Part shown: in pieces, positions 26,730 through 36,700 of the stretch
How positions within the stretch are numbered: position 1 is the first letter of the stretch
How the letters are laid out: every line of letters begins with the position of its first letter
Origin: Calditrichota bacterium
GTDB taxonomy: Bacteria; Calditrichota; Calditrichia; Calditrichales; Calditrichaceae
Reading direction: 5' to 3'
NCBI GenBank assembly: GCA_003854985.1
Contig: RQOG01000016.1
Coordinates: 1-64,000 of the forward strand
DNA length: 64,000 nt
Notes under the pieces: generated by a model
What the model was told of the DNA's origin: nothing
Databases searched by the model: none
Seen by the model: only the letters and a program-made list of their open reading frames with translations
Made by a program: the position numbers and the translations under genes

Positions 26730-28151
26730 TTAAGCCGTATCCCGCTCACGATGTTTTAGAATAACGTTGATGTTATATTTATTTTTAAGGAAGGCCGCCA
26801 TACGGTCGGCAAAATAAACCGAACGATGCTGCCCGCCGGTACATCCGAAACAAACCATCAGGTGATTAAATCTGCGACTGAGATAATTATCAACCGCGTT
26901 ATCCACGATGGTTTGCGTGGACTGCATGAACTGGTGAACCGCGGGTTCTTTTTCCAGGAATTTTATCACTTCGGCATCCGAGCCGGTCAGGTTTTTATAT
27001 TCCGGATAGCGTCCCGGATTCGGCAGAAAGCGGCAGTCGAAAACGAATCCTCCACCGTTGCCGCTGTCATCCTGCGGCAATCCTTTTTTATAGGAAAAAC
27101 TGTAAATACGCACGGTTAACCGGCCGTCGTCCTGTGTGTCGAGATCCACAAATTTTCGATCGGCTATCTTTTGTAAAACATCCATAAGAGCAGGTAATTT
27201 TACGGGTATTTTATTATTATCCAAAAGCCAGGCAATATTTTTCTGGGCAAAAGGCACGCTCTGTAAAAAATGCGTTTTGCGTTCATAAAAACCCCGGTAA
27301 CCATAAGCCCCGAGCGCCTGAAGAATTCTTATCAAAACATAGCCGTAATAATGCGCAATAAATTTTTGCCGATCAATTGTGATTATTCCCCCTGCCCTTT
27401 TGATATAACGTTCTAGCAGGGCATTTCTCTGTTCCGGTGGGATATCCGCTTTGGCGTCAAAAAGCAGCGAAGCCAGGTCATAATGCAGGCTGCCTTTTCG
27501 CCCGCCCTGATAATCAAGAAAATAGGGCTGTCCTTCATAAATCATAATATTGCGGGACTGAAAATCACGGTATAAAAAATAGTCCTGATCCGCCGTTAAC
27601 AGGAAATCCGTCAAAGACTGAAAATCATTTTCCAGTTCCTGTTCATGAAAAGCAATCGCCGCCGGTTTTAAAAAATAATATTTGAAATAATTTAGATCCC
27701 ATTGCATCGATTGCCGGTCGAACCGGTCGCGGGGAAAGCAAATTGAGAAGTCCAGCCCCTTCCGGGCTCTAATCTGGAATTCAGGCAGAATATCGATAAC
27801 ATGTTCATAAACCGCATTCACCTCACCGGTAAAACCATTTTTACTATTCCTAAAATCAAACAACGTAATATCGCCCAAATCCTGCACCAGGTAAACATGA
27901 TTCTCCAGGTTTTCGGCATATACTTCAGGCACATTCAGACCCATTTTTTTAAAATGACGGCTGAATGAAATAAAAGCTTTATTTTCGGCTAAATCCGGGT
28001 TATAGGCGCCAATAGCCTGTTTTTTTCCGCCGATGATCCGGTAGTATTCACGATTTGAGCCATGAGCGGTCAAGGGAAGCACATTTTCCGCTTTTTCGCC
28101 GGCCCAGTTTTCAAACAGATTCCTTAAAAGTATTTCTTTATCGGTCTTCAT
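26730..28151 (-). CDS. AmgK-like sugar kinase fused to a RapZ C-terminal domain
   Basis: A 473-residue fusion. Residues about 1-320 are an aminoglycoside-phosphotransferase-fold kinase with the loop FLYRDFQSRNIM and metal site YFLDYQGGRKG, as in the anomeric MurNAc/GlcNAc kinase AmgK. Residues about 350-473 match the C-terminal domain of RapZ: YSFSYKKGLP, FVFDCRFLPNPG and CFGCTGGQHRSVYFADRM. In E. coli that RapZ domain binds GlcN6P and small RNA. The N-terminal P-loop domain of RapZ is absent. The architecture suggests sugar recycling coupled to amino-sugar sensing, which is inference. Confidence 0.87.
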   Translation of the reverse strand: MKTDKEILLRNLFENWAGEKAENVLPLTAHGSNREYYRIIGGKKQAIGAYNPDLAENKAFISFSRHFKKMGLNVPEVYAENLENHVYLVQDLGDITLFDFRNSKNGFTGEVNAVYEHVIDILPEFQIRARKGLDFSICFPRDRFDRQSMQWDLNYFKYYFLKPAAIAFHEQELENDFQSLTDFLLTADQDYFLYRDFQSRNIMIYEGQPYFLDYQGGRKGSLHYDLASLLFDAKADIPPEQRNALLERYIKRAGGIITIDRQKFIAHYYGYVLIRILQALGAYGYRGFYERKTHFLQSVPFAQKNIAWLLDNNKIPVKLPALMDVLQKIADRKFVDLDTQDDGRLTVRIYSFSYKKGLPQDDSGNGGGFVFDCRFLPNPGRYPEYKNLTGSDAEVIKFLEKEPAVHQFMQSTQTIVDNAVDNYLSRRFNHLMVCFGCTGGQHRSVYFADRMAAFLKNKYNINVILKHRERDTA

Positions 28152-28194
28152 TTGGTTTCACATTTAAATTAACTTTAGCGGGAATGTAGAAAAT

Positions 28195-29565
28195 TTATTT
28201 TTGATAGACAATATTATACTTATTAATCAGCCGGTGAATGGTTCTGCGATCCAATCCGCATAACTCGGCCGTTTTTGAAATATTTCCCTGGTTCAGTTTC
28301 AGGTGATGGGTTAAATATTCCATCTCGAATTTCTCCATCAGCGCGTCTTTGGCTTCCTTATAAGACAGGTTCAGAAAACTATCTTCCGTTTTAAAATAAT
28401 TTTTCCCGGTAGGTATATTTAAATCTCCGCGCTGGATAATGGAATCCGAACAAAGATAATAAGCCCGTTCGATAATATTCTGCATTTCACGGACATTCCC
28501 CGGCCAGGAATATATGATTAAGGCGTTCTCAGCCTCTTTGGAAAAGCGGTGTACATTTTTTTCATTTCGCCCCGAAAGCCGGGTTAAAAAATGATTGGCC
28601 AGCGGAATAATATCATCTTTTCTCGCGCGCAGAGGTGGAATTTCGATACGCATGGTATTGATACGGTGGAATAAATCCTCCCTGAATTTACCCTCGGCAA
28701 CCAGCTTCTCTATATCCTTATTTGTCGCCGCAATAATCCGGATATCGATCATAATCTCCTTACTGCTGCCCACCCGGCGGATTTTTCTTTCTTCGATCAT
28801 GCGTAAAAGCTTTACCTGCATAGCCAGACTTAATTCACCGATTTCATCGAAGAAAAAAGTGCCGTTATCGGCAAATTCAAGTAAGGCGGGTTTAGTTTTT
28901 ACAGCCCCTGTAAATGCGCCGCGCTCATGACCAAATAGTTCGCTTTCAAACAGATTTTCCGGCAATGCGCCGCAATTGACCGGCACAAAGGGATCATGCC
29001 GCCGTTTGCTAAGCTTATGAATGGCTCTGGCAAATAACTCTTTGCCCGTTCCGCTTTCACCGGTAATCAGCACATTCATATTACCTTTGGCAATTTTCTT
29101 CACCAGCAGAATGAGATCGGCAATTTCTGAACTTCTGTAAATGATCCCTGAGAAAGCATCATCGCTGCTATCCTGCTGTCCTGCGAAGGCAATACCCTTA
29201 AAATTCTGATGAATTGCCCTGTCAATCGTCTCATACAGTTTCTGTGAGGTAAAAGGTTTCTCAATAAAATCAAAAGCGCCTTCCCGCATGGCTTCCACGC
29301 CGGCTTCCACGGTACCATACCCGGATATCATAATTACCGTTGAATCCGGATAACTGGTTAAAGCCTGCCGCAGAATATCCATACCGGAAACCGGCTTCAT
29401 TTTAAGATCGGTTAGAATTAAATCAAACTTTGTATCGGTAACCAATTCCAACGCTTCAGCCGGATTATCACAAACGTTAAGTTTGAATTCTTCTCTCCTG
29501 GAAAGAATCTTTTCCAGACTTTTCAGCATTTCCGGTTCATCGTCAATAATCAGTATTTTTTTCAT
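28195..29565 (-). CDS. NtrC-family sigma54-dependent response regulator
   Basis: A 456-residue activator. A receiver (1-120) has IIDDEP and phospho-Asp in LILTDLKMKPVSG. A sigma54-interaction AAA+ domain (about 150-380) has Walker A GESGTGKE, the GAFTGA loop and Walker B FFFDEIGEL, and a Fis-type helix-turn-helix at the C-terminus includes NISKTAELCGLDRRTIHRL. ATG 29565 is used because the receiver begins there; it overlaps the histidine kinase stop by 23 bases, so the two are coupled. The divergent -24/-12 promoter at 31367 is its likely target. Confidence 0.93.
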   Translation of the reverse strand: MKKILIIDDEPEMLKSLEKILSRREEFKLNVCDNPAEALELVTDTKFDLILTDLKMKPVSGMDILRQALTSYPDSTVIMISGYGTVEAGVEAMREGAFDFIEKPFTSQKLYETIDRAIHQNFKGIAFAGQQDSSDDAFSGIIYRSSEIADLILLVKKIAKGNMNVLITGESGTGKELFARAIHKLSKRRHDPFVPVNCGALPENLFESELFGHERGAFTGAVKTKPALLEFADNGTFFFDEIGELSLAMQVKLLRMIEERKIRRVGSSKEIMIDIRIIAATNKDIEKLVAEGKFREDLFHRINTMRIEIPPLRARKDDIIPLANHFLTRLSGRNEKNVHRFSKEAENALIIYSWPGNVREMQNIIERAYYLCSDSIIQRGDLNIPTGKNYFKTEDSFLNLSYKEAKDALMEKFEMEYLTHHLKLNQGNISKTAELCGLDRRTIHRLINKYNIVYQK

Positions 29566-31033
29566 TCTTTTCCCCCGAAAAGTTGAACTGTACAATAAAA
29601 GTTGTCCCCTGTCCCAGGTTACTTTTACAGATAATTTCTGCATGGTGATTCTGCAGAATTTTTTTCACAATGTACAGACCCAAACCCGTCCCTTTATCAA
29701 CAGATTTGGTAGTGTAAAAAGGATTAAAAATCTGCCCGATCTGACGATCATCCATGCCCATGCCATCATCCATAATCTGAACGATTAATTCTTCCTTTTC
29801 ATTTTTACTGATTTTAATATCTATTGTACCTTCTTCATCAACGGCGTCAACAGCATTGTTAATAATATTTATAAAAGCCTGTTCCAATTGTTGCTGATCG
29901 CCATTTATCAGGCAGCCGTCGCAATTGATTTCTTTTTTAATCTTAATATTCTTCTTACTAATCCTCGGTTGAAGAACGGACAGACTTTCTTTGATAATTT
30001 CTTCAAGCTTCACCTTGGAAAAATTTTTAGGAAGTTTTTTACCGTATTTTAATATACTGCCGGTGATGCCCGATATTTTATTTACCTGCTTTTGTATAAC
30101 GTCTAAATCATCCAGATATTTTTTTAATGTTTCGCTGTCCGCAGCTTCCATTTGCAGAAAATCGGTCCGGGTCATAATCACGCCAATGGGATTATTAATT
30201 TCATGCGCCATTTCCGCAGCCAATTCGCCAAGTTTAACCAATCGGTCAGCCCGCCGCAGTTGTTCAAAATGTAATTCTTCTATCTGTCGGCCATTGTCTT
30301 TTAAGGTACCGGCCATGCGGTTAAAATGCCGGAATAATATTCCGAATTCATCCTCCTTGGTAATTATAAGCTGTGTATCCAGATTACCGCCCTCCACGTC
30401 ATCCATGGCTTTAATCACCTGCTTAAGCGGCTTATTAATAAACTTATTGAACATAAAATAAAATCCCAGAAATATAATTATAATTATCGCCGCCGCCAGA
30501 AAAAAAATATGCATCGTACCCGTATAAAAATAAGATTCCGCAGGCGTCATTTTCGCTTCAAGATTTATATAAGCGATATTTTTTGCATTGCCATGGCAGG
30601 ACCTACATTCCCTGGAATTCGGCACTCTATCGATAACGGACACCGTACCTTGAGATAAATCATGCGTAATGACCGGCCCTTTATTTAATTCAGAGAAGTC
30701 AAAATCATCGTCAAGTTTCTCCAGGTACTTATTCTTTAATTGAGGTTCCGAAGAAAAGGTTACAATGCCCTGCTCATTAAAGAAAAGAATTCTTCTCAGA
30801 TTGGGAACGTCGTTATAACGTTCTATAACTTCATCAACATCCTTATCATCATGCATCATAACATGCCGCAGACAATTATTTATCACTTCAAATGAGGTTT
30901 TTAACATCACCTCGGAACGTTGTTTAAAATTAACATTGAACAGGTATAGCAAAAACATCGAAGGGATGCTGACGCTGAGAACAATAAATAATAATGAAAA
31001 TAAAATGAACCTGTTTTTCACTGATTTAAACAA
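29543..31033 (-). CDS. Sensor histidine kinase with a periplasmic c-type haem motif
   Basis: A 496-residue membrane kinase. TM1 is at about residues 8-30 and the periplasmic sensor at about 31-180. TM2 is at about 176-198, then HAMP, HisKA (acceptor His in EMAHEINNPIGV) and HATPase (NIINNAVDAV, DDGMGMD, GTGLGLYI). The sensor carries CRSCH within NSRECRSCHGNAK, a CxxCH attachment site for covalent haem c close to TM2. It may therefore sense redox state, NO, CO or O2; which is not visible. The start is TTG 31033, 7 bases after AAGGAG. Confidence 0.9.
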   Translation of the reverse strand: MFKSVKNRFILFSLLFIVLSVSIPSMFLLYLFNVNFKQRSEVMLKTSFEVINNCLRHVMMHDDKDVDEVIERYNDVPNLRRILFFNEQGIVTFSSEPQLKNKYLEKLDDDFDFSELNKGPVITHDLSQGTVSVIDRVPNSRECRSCHGNAKNIAYINLEAKMTPAESYFYTGTMHIFFLAAAIIIIIFLGFYFMFNKFINKPLKQVIKAMDDVEGGNLDTQLIITKEDEFGILFRHFNRMAGTLKDNGRQIEELHFEQLRRADRLVKLGELAAEMAHEINNPIGVIMTRTDFLQMEAADSETLKKYLDDLDVIQKQVNKISGITGSILKYGKKLPKNFSKVKLEEIIKESLSVLQPRISKKNIKIKKEINCDGCLINGDQQQLEQAFINIINNAVDAVDEEGTIDIKISKNEKEELIVQIMDDGMGMDDRQIGQIFNPFYTTKSVDKGTGLGLYIVKKILQNHHAEIICKSNLGQGTTFIVQFNFSGEKNEKNTDY

Positions 31034-31366
31034 GATAGTGCTCCTTTTTTAACGATTATTAATAGTCCGTTCCAAAACAATGAGCAACCGGAAAATTTCA
31101 GATAAATCAATATAATCAATCCGGCACCGCAAATCTAAATTCTTTTGAAACCCATCGCTGTCGCTTTTATGTCGCGGTGAGACACGTATGCCCTGTTTTT
31201 TATTGAAAATGGCCTGTTCTTCTCACAATCAGGATAATCATATTTTACATATAAAAATAAATTCAAGAGATATAACTCTATTTTATACAGTTACTTACAA
31301 AAAGTATATGAACAACATTCGGGCAAGGTGACATAAAATCATTTTGTTTTTCTGTTATTATTTTTT
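31034..31366. other. Divergent regulatory region between haem kinase and cytochrome operon
   Basis: About 330 non-coding bases. The AAGGAG of the kinase gene lies at the left end. A dyad that may be an activator site is at 31170-31184, and the -24/-12 promoter for the plus-strand pair is at the right end. AT-rich tracts in 31240-31340 could allow bending. No small ORF is convincing. Confidence 0.6.
31159..31184. promoter_or_regulatory. Candidate activator-binding site (UAS) for the NtrC-type regulator
   Basis: TGTCGC occurs twice, 11 bases apart (31159 and 31170). The second copy begins a 15-base partial dyad, TGTCnC...GnGACA, ending at 31184. It lies about 190 bases upstream of the -24/-12 promoter, a usual distance for sigma54 enhancer sites. 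Only the pattern is seen; binding is inferred. Confidence 0.35.
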
Positions 31367-31381
31367 TGGCATATGCTTTGC
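31367..31381 (+). promoter_or_regulatory. Sigma54 (-24/-12) promoter
   Basis: TGGCATATGCTTTGC matches the TGGCA...TTGC consensus with exactly 10 bases between the invariant GG and GC. It is the only such site noticed in the checked gaps and stands in front of the receiver and cytochrome genes, divergent from an NtrC-type activator. The predicted transcription start is about 31393. Confidence 0.72.
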
Positions 31382-31394
31382 CCCTGTATTATTC

Positions 31395-31772
31395 ATGAAA
31401 ATTGCCGTGATTACAGATGACTCCGAATTGATTGCGATGTTAAACAAAATGTCCATTGCCGGACAGGGCTGGTTTTCCTTTTACAATGAAAGCCATGAAC
31501 CTTTGGATATTATGTCTATGGTTTGTTCATCGAATCCCGGTTTGCTGATTGTAGACGATGATTTTGTCAAGCCAAACACCTCGCCATTATTAAAATCCAT
31601 AAAAAAGGTCAATCCGAAAATCGAAATTATATTTATTGCTTCGGATAGCAATATTGATCTGGGCAGAGAAATCAGCCCTTTGGGAATAAAATATTATGAT
31701 ATCAAACCTGTTGATTCAGGTGATTTGGAGGCATCTCTTGAATCATTGCTTAGAATAAAAAACAAGTTGTAA
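31395..31772 (+). CDS. CheY-like single-domain receiver
   Basis: A 125-residue receiver starting MKIAVITDDSE, with a phospho-Asp in LLIVDDDFVK and the conserved Lys in YDIKPVD. There is no output domain. The ATG at 31395 matches the receiver start; a longer frame to 31344 runs through the promoter. No ribosome-binding site is seen upstream, and the predicted transcription start lies only 2 bases away, so the mRNA may be leaderless. It is 32 bases before the cytochrome gene. Confidence 0.78.
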   Translation: MKIAVITDDSELIAMLNKMSIAGQGWFSFYNESHEPLDIMSMVCSSNPGLLIVDDDFVKPNTSPLLKSIKKVNPKIEIIFIASDSNIDLGREISPLGIKYYDIKPVDSGDLEASLESLLRIKNKL

Positions 31773-31804
31773 ACAATCGATCCATAATATAGGAGGAAAA
31801 ATTT

Positions 31805-33532
31805 ATGATCAAAAAACTGATGCCTTTTTTAGCGGTAATTTTTATTTTCTCTTTAGCTGTTTTTACGGCATGCACCGAAGAAAAGGAGAAACTGGTTGAA
31901 ATCATGGTTCACGATACTCTCTATGTAAATGTGGAAATTATTCCGGTAATTATTGATGACATAGAGATTAATCCGGAGATGATATCGGTCGGCCAATCCA
32001 TTACATTAACCACTAATATTACAAAAGAATCCTATGTGGGTGATTTGATTTTTACATGGCGCGCCAATGGCGGAACATTTAATGCGAATGTCGGCGACAC
32101 AGTGACCTGGAAGTCTCCCGATGAAGCCGGCACTTATACGGTAAGTGTTACAGCGGATGACGGGGCCGCCTACAGCGGATTTGGGAAACGGAATATCGGC
32201 GTTGGGATGTATGCCGCCACGGCGGACACTTACTATGTTGGCGCAATGAATTGCGTCGGATGTCATTCGGGTATTCGCACTGAATGGGCGGAAACCGGCC
32301 ATGCGCATGCCTGGGCTTCGCTGCAAACCTCCGATCATGCCGCATCTTACTGCAATCCCTGCCATACAGTGGATTTTGACCAGGTTCCCGGTAATGCCGG
32401 TTATGATGACGCGCCGATTGCCAAATTTGAAAATGTCCAGTGCGAAAACTGTCATGGCCCATCATCGTTCCACCCGGGTAGTGAGGGGAATCCGTCGATC
32501 AGCTATAAAGAAGATAATTGTATCACCTGCCATTCCGGCGATCATCATCCTTTTGAAGCGGATTGGAATGCATCAAGACATGGCGTTGCGTCTACTAATC
32601 ATGGTTCTGAAAACTCCAGATGTCAGCCTTGCCATAGCGCTTCGGGTTTCATTGCGGCATACGGCGGCGGTGTGGAATTTAATTCCGACGATCCCGGCGA
32701 TATTACCTGCTCGGCCTGTCATGATCCTCACAGCGCTGCAATACCGTACCAGGTTAGAACCATTGCCGATGTTACCTCTGTGGAAGCCAACAGACAGACT
32801 GCCGTAATCAAAGTCTCCGGAAACGGTCAATTGTGCGTTCAATGTCATAAAGCCCGCCGTTCAGCCGATACTGAAATCGAAGAAGGTTATGAACATTTTG
32901 GCCCGCATGCATCCCCGCAGGGCGATATGGTTTACGGCGTGAGCGGATATGAGTTCTATGACGTTCAGTTTGAAGGCTCATTTGGCGGAGAGAACACCGG
33001 TCATGCCGTGATTGAAGATGCCTGTGTTACCTGTCATATGTATGCAACGCCTTATCCGAATGCTAATACCGGTCATACTTTTAAGGCCAATCCAGCCGCA
33101 TGCGCCAAGTGTCATGGCATCATTGATGATTTTGATGATATTCAGGCTAATCATGATTTTGACGGCGATGGAGCTGTTGAAGGTTTACAATCCGAAGTTA
33201 CGGGTTTAATGACCAATATAGAAGTTTTACTCGTAGCCGCAGGCCTGGATACCGTTGGACATGCGGATATTGTAGAAGCGCTTGGAGCAACTATGAATGA
33301 TACTCTGGCCACAGGTGAGCCGGATCCTGCTGCGCAGGAATTGCGCCGGGGAGGATATAATTATGCCTTTGTTTATGATGATAAAAGTCTTGGCATTCAT
33401 AATCCGACCTACACAATACAGTTGTTATTGTATTCTCAGGATTACCTGGAAGGTTTAATCAACGGTAAAGGTAAATCTATTCGCGAAACGCCTATGCTCA
33501 GCGCGCACGAAAAAGCGATTGTTCCATTCTAA
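31805..33532 (+). CDS. Nine-haem c-type cytochrome lipoprotein with Ig-like domain
   Basis: A 575-residue exported protein. A lipoprotein signal ends FTAC (Cys23). Residues about 48-132 form an Ig/PKD-like beta domain (SVGQSITLTTNITKES ... SVTADDG). Nine CxxCH motifs follow between about residues 150 and 440: CVGCH, CNPCH, CENCH, CITCH, CQPCH, CSACH, CVQCH, CVTCH and CAKCH. Multihaem proteins of this kind carry electrons at the cell surface or in the periplasm. The C-terminal 130 residues have no haem motif. AGGAGG is 9 bases before the ATG. Expression is probably controlled by the haem kinase/NtrC pair. Confidence 0.92.
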   Translation: MIKKLMPFLAVIFIFSLAVFTACTEEKEKLVEIMVHDTLYVNVEIIPVIIDDIEINPEMISVGQSITLTTNITKESYVGDLIFTWRANGGTFNANVGDTVTWKSPDEAGTYTVSVTADDGAAYSGFGKRNIGVGMYAATADTYYVGAMNCVGCHSGIRTEWAETGHAHAWASLQTSDHAASYCNPCHTVDFDQVPGNAGYDDAPIAKFENVQCENCHGPSSFHPGSEGNPSISYKEDNCITCHSGDHHPFEADWNASRHGVASTNHGSENSRCQPCHSASGFIAAYGGGVEFNSDDPGDITCSACHDPHSAAIPYQVRTIADVTSVEANRQTAVIKVSGNGQLCVQCHKARRSADTEIEEGYEHFGPHASPQGDMVYGVSGYEFYDVQFEGSFGGENTGHAVIEDACVTCHMYATPYPNANTGHTFKANPAACAKCHGIIDDFDDIQANHDFDGDGAVEGLQSEVTGLMTNIEVLLVAAGLDTVGHADIVEALGATMNDTLATGEPDPAAQELRRGGYNYAFVYDDKSLGIHNPTYTIQLLLYSQDYLEGLINGKGKSIRETPMLSAHEKAIVPF

Positions 33533-33546
33533 AAAGTAACTCTTTG

Positions 33547-33586
33547 AAAAAGGCTGGTTCACCCGGATCAGCCTTTCTTTATTTTA
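33547..33586 (+). terminator. Rho-independent terminator after the cytochrome gene
   Basis: An 8-bp stem (AAAGGCTG / CAGCCTTT) with a 12-base loop, followed by CTTTATTTT on the plus strand, 17 bases after the cytochrome stop codon. Confidence 0.8.
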
Positions 33587-33679
33587 CAGATAATTATACT
33601 CGCATCTGCCTGTTTTATTTATCCGGATATTTATTTTAAAAGGCTTATCTAAATTTTTCGGAAGAACTTCGGTTAGTTA

Positions 33680-33713
33680 AAAATAAAAAAGGCGCGGAGA
33701 GAAAATCCGCGCC
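33680..33713 (-). terminator. Rho-independent terminator after the LVIVD/Ig-repeat gene
   Basis: A GC-rich 8-bp stem (GGCGCGGA / TCCGCGCC) with a 7-base loop. On the minus strand it is followed by TTTTTTATTTTT, 20-odd bases after the stop codon of the gene ending at 33736. Confidence 0.88.
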
Positions 33714-33735
33714 TGAATTATACAAGGTATTTTTT

Positions 33736-36700
33736 TTACAGTCCGGAAGAAGTATCTGCCGGGGCTGGTGGCGGCGGGGCTGGTCGCTCCGATACTTCTA
33801 TGGTTGTCTGCATCTCCGCAGAGGCTTCTCCATCCGATACTTTTATCGTAATCGTATGTGAGCCGACCTGATCGTCCGCCGGCGTCCAGGATAATTCGCC
33901 TGATGCGGAAACGCTGGCTCCTGAAGGCAATCCGCCGCCCGAAAATTCCAGGCGGTCGTTATCGGGATCGGAACCCGTAAATTTTAGGCTTAAGCGGCTG
34001 CCGGCCTGCACTGAGCCTGCGCCGGGTCCTTCAATGGCCGGTTCCCTGTTTACATTTTCTATAGATACTTTAACGCTGGAACTGACTTCATCTTCACCAT
34101 CGCTGAGTTTAATGGTGATGGTATGGTCGCCGGCCTGATCGTACCCGGGCGTCCAGGAAAAAGTTTTCGACGCGGGATCAAAAGACGCGCCCGCAGGCAG
34201 TCCTTCGGCGCTGAAGGCTAGTTTATCCTGCTGCTCCGGATCAGGATCACTGCCGGTAACGGAGAAAGATACCGGTTCATTTTCTTTTCCTTTTACATCC
34301 GTAACCGGATCGATAACCGGAAGTCGGTTAACATTTGCAACCGTGATATTAAAGGATTTCTGGTCGCTTAATCCCGCAGGATCGGTAACGGATACCGTAA
34401 TATTTTCAAAGTTTCCTGCCTGTTCAAATCCCGGCGTCCATGTAATTTCCGCGGATTGCGCATTAAAAAGCGCGCCCTGCGGTAAATTATCAACCGATAC
34501 GACAAGTTTCCCCTCATCTTCTTTATCTGGATCGCTGTATGGTATTTTAAATGTCCAGGCTGCATTTTCATTAATTACCGGTGCGGTAATAACATCAATT
34601 ACCGGTGGACGATTAATATGATTCACAGTAATCATCAGAGGTTGAGCGACTGTAAATTCCGAATCGGCGACCTTAAAAGTGATTGTGTATGAACCGGATT
34701 GTTCATAAGTAGGCGTCCAGGTGAGTGTAAGCGTCTGCGGATCAAAGCCGGCGCCTTCCGGCATATTTTCTGCGGTATAGACCAGTTTACCCTCGTCTTC
34801 GGTATCGGGATCTTCCGCTGGAATAAGTTTATAAGTTAAAAGTATGTTCTCATCAACGGTTTGTGCCGGTTGTTCCGGGAAAACCGGCGTTCTGTTTACA
34901 TGGTTAACGGTTATAACCGTTTCTTTGGAATCAGTTAATCCGCCTGGATCTGTATTTACAAACGTGATTGTATATGAACCGGATTGCTCAAAGGTGGGCG
35001 TCCACGAGAACTGCGCAGAAGCCGTATCAAATACGGCGCCCAAAGGCAGATTAAGGGCAGTAAACCTCCATTTATTCAAATCTTCTTTATCAGGATCGGA
35101 ACCGGTAACCGAAAAAGTTAACAATTCGTTCTCATTAACAGTCTGTGCGGTTATGGCATCCATTACAGGCGGTCTGTTAACATGAATTACCGTAAACGTG
35201 GTTTCCTTACTATCGCTCAGCTGGCCGTCGTTAAGTGTGAATTTAATGGTATAAACGCCCGATTGATCATATGTAGGCGTCCATGTGACTGTTGTGCCTG
35301 TGAGTTGTGCGCCTTCCGGCAGACCTTCCGCAGAATATACCAACTTATCCTTATCTTCTATATCCGGATCGCTGCCCGAAAGTTCGAAGGTGAGCAATTC
35401 GTTTTCATTAATCGTTTTAGGCTCAATTTCCGCCAGCACAGGGGTCCGGTTAACATGTACAACCGTTAATTTGACTGTGGCAGAATCTGAAAGTCCGTCG
35501 GGATCCTTCAGCATAAACAAAACATTTTCATATTCTGCCGACTGCTCGAAATCCGGCGTCCAGTTGAATTTAAGAGAATCGGGATTAAAAACGGCGCCCT
35601 GAGGTAGATTGGCTGCGCTGAACGTTAATTTCCCCTGGTCCTCAACATCGGGATCGCTGCCCGAAATAACAAAATTCAAATTTTCATTTTCATTAATCGT
35701 ATTATCGGGAATAGCGGCCAGAACCGGGTTGCGGTTCACATGAACCACGGTGATATCTACTGTAACAGAATCGCTCATCGCTCCGGCGTTAAAAATGAAT
35801 AAAATACCACCGTATTCACCGGACTGATCATACGTCGGCGTCCAGCTGAACGTAGCGGTCTGAGCATCAAAGGAAGAACCCTCAGGAAGGTTGACCGCCC
35901 GATAACTTAATTTATCCTGATCTTCCGCGTCGGGATCGCTGCCCGAAAGTGTTATAGTAAGCAGCTCATTTTCATTTACCGTCTGTGGTTCGACTTCGGC
36001 CAGAACCGGTTTGCGATCTACGTGAATAACCGTAATAGTTGCCGCATCCCTCATCACACCGCCGGCCGGATCGTGTACAGCAAAATCAATCGTATAGATA
36101 CCGGATTGCTCATAGGTTGGCTGCCAGCGAAATGCCAGGGCCAGAGAATCGAACTCAGCCCCTTCCGGCCTGTTAGAGGCGCTGTAGAATAAACGCCCTC
36201 TATCTTCGACATCCGGATCGCTTCCTTCGGGAACCCGGATAACCAGAATCTGATTTTCGAATACCGTCGTATCGGAAATATCAGGAATACTCGGATTTCT
36301 ATTTACATGATTAACCGTTATATCAAAAGTTGTGGAAGTGGAAAGTCTGGAATCGGTAATTTCCCAGGCCGTTATGGTTACTTCCGGATACAGACCCGAC
36401 TGCTCATAAGTGGGTGTCCAGGAAATCTGGCCGCTCAGGGAATCAAAGGTCGCGCCCTCGGGCAGATTCTCAATGGTATAATAAATCTGATCCCCGTCAG
36501 GATCATAGCCGTCCGGCACAATATTCAAAAGACTAACTTCATCCACGGTCTGATTTTCGATCTGCGTTAGTACCGGCGGATGGTTATGTCTTAAAATCAA
36601 TGTCGAAATATCCGCCGCCACGTATACATAAACATCGTGTTTGATGGCGGAATAAATTTTACCTTCATAGGTATAATCACCTTCTTTGACAGGTTTGGCG

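Noticed and set aside
31344-31394. N-terminal extension of the receiver at 31395
   Set aside because: The extra 17 residues are hydrophobic, precede the first receiver strand and cover the -24/-12 promoter.
33736-36600. Regularly spaced similar sequences that could look like a CRISPR array
   Set aside because: The units are about 285 bases, diverged, and in frame as Ig-like protein repeats, so they are coding repeats and not short identical repeats with unique spacers.
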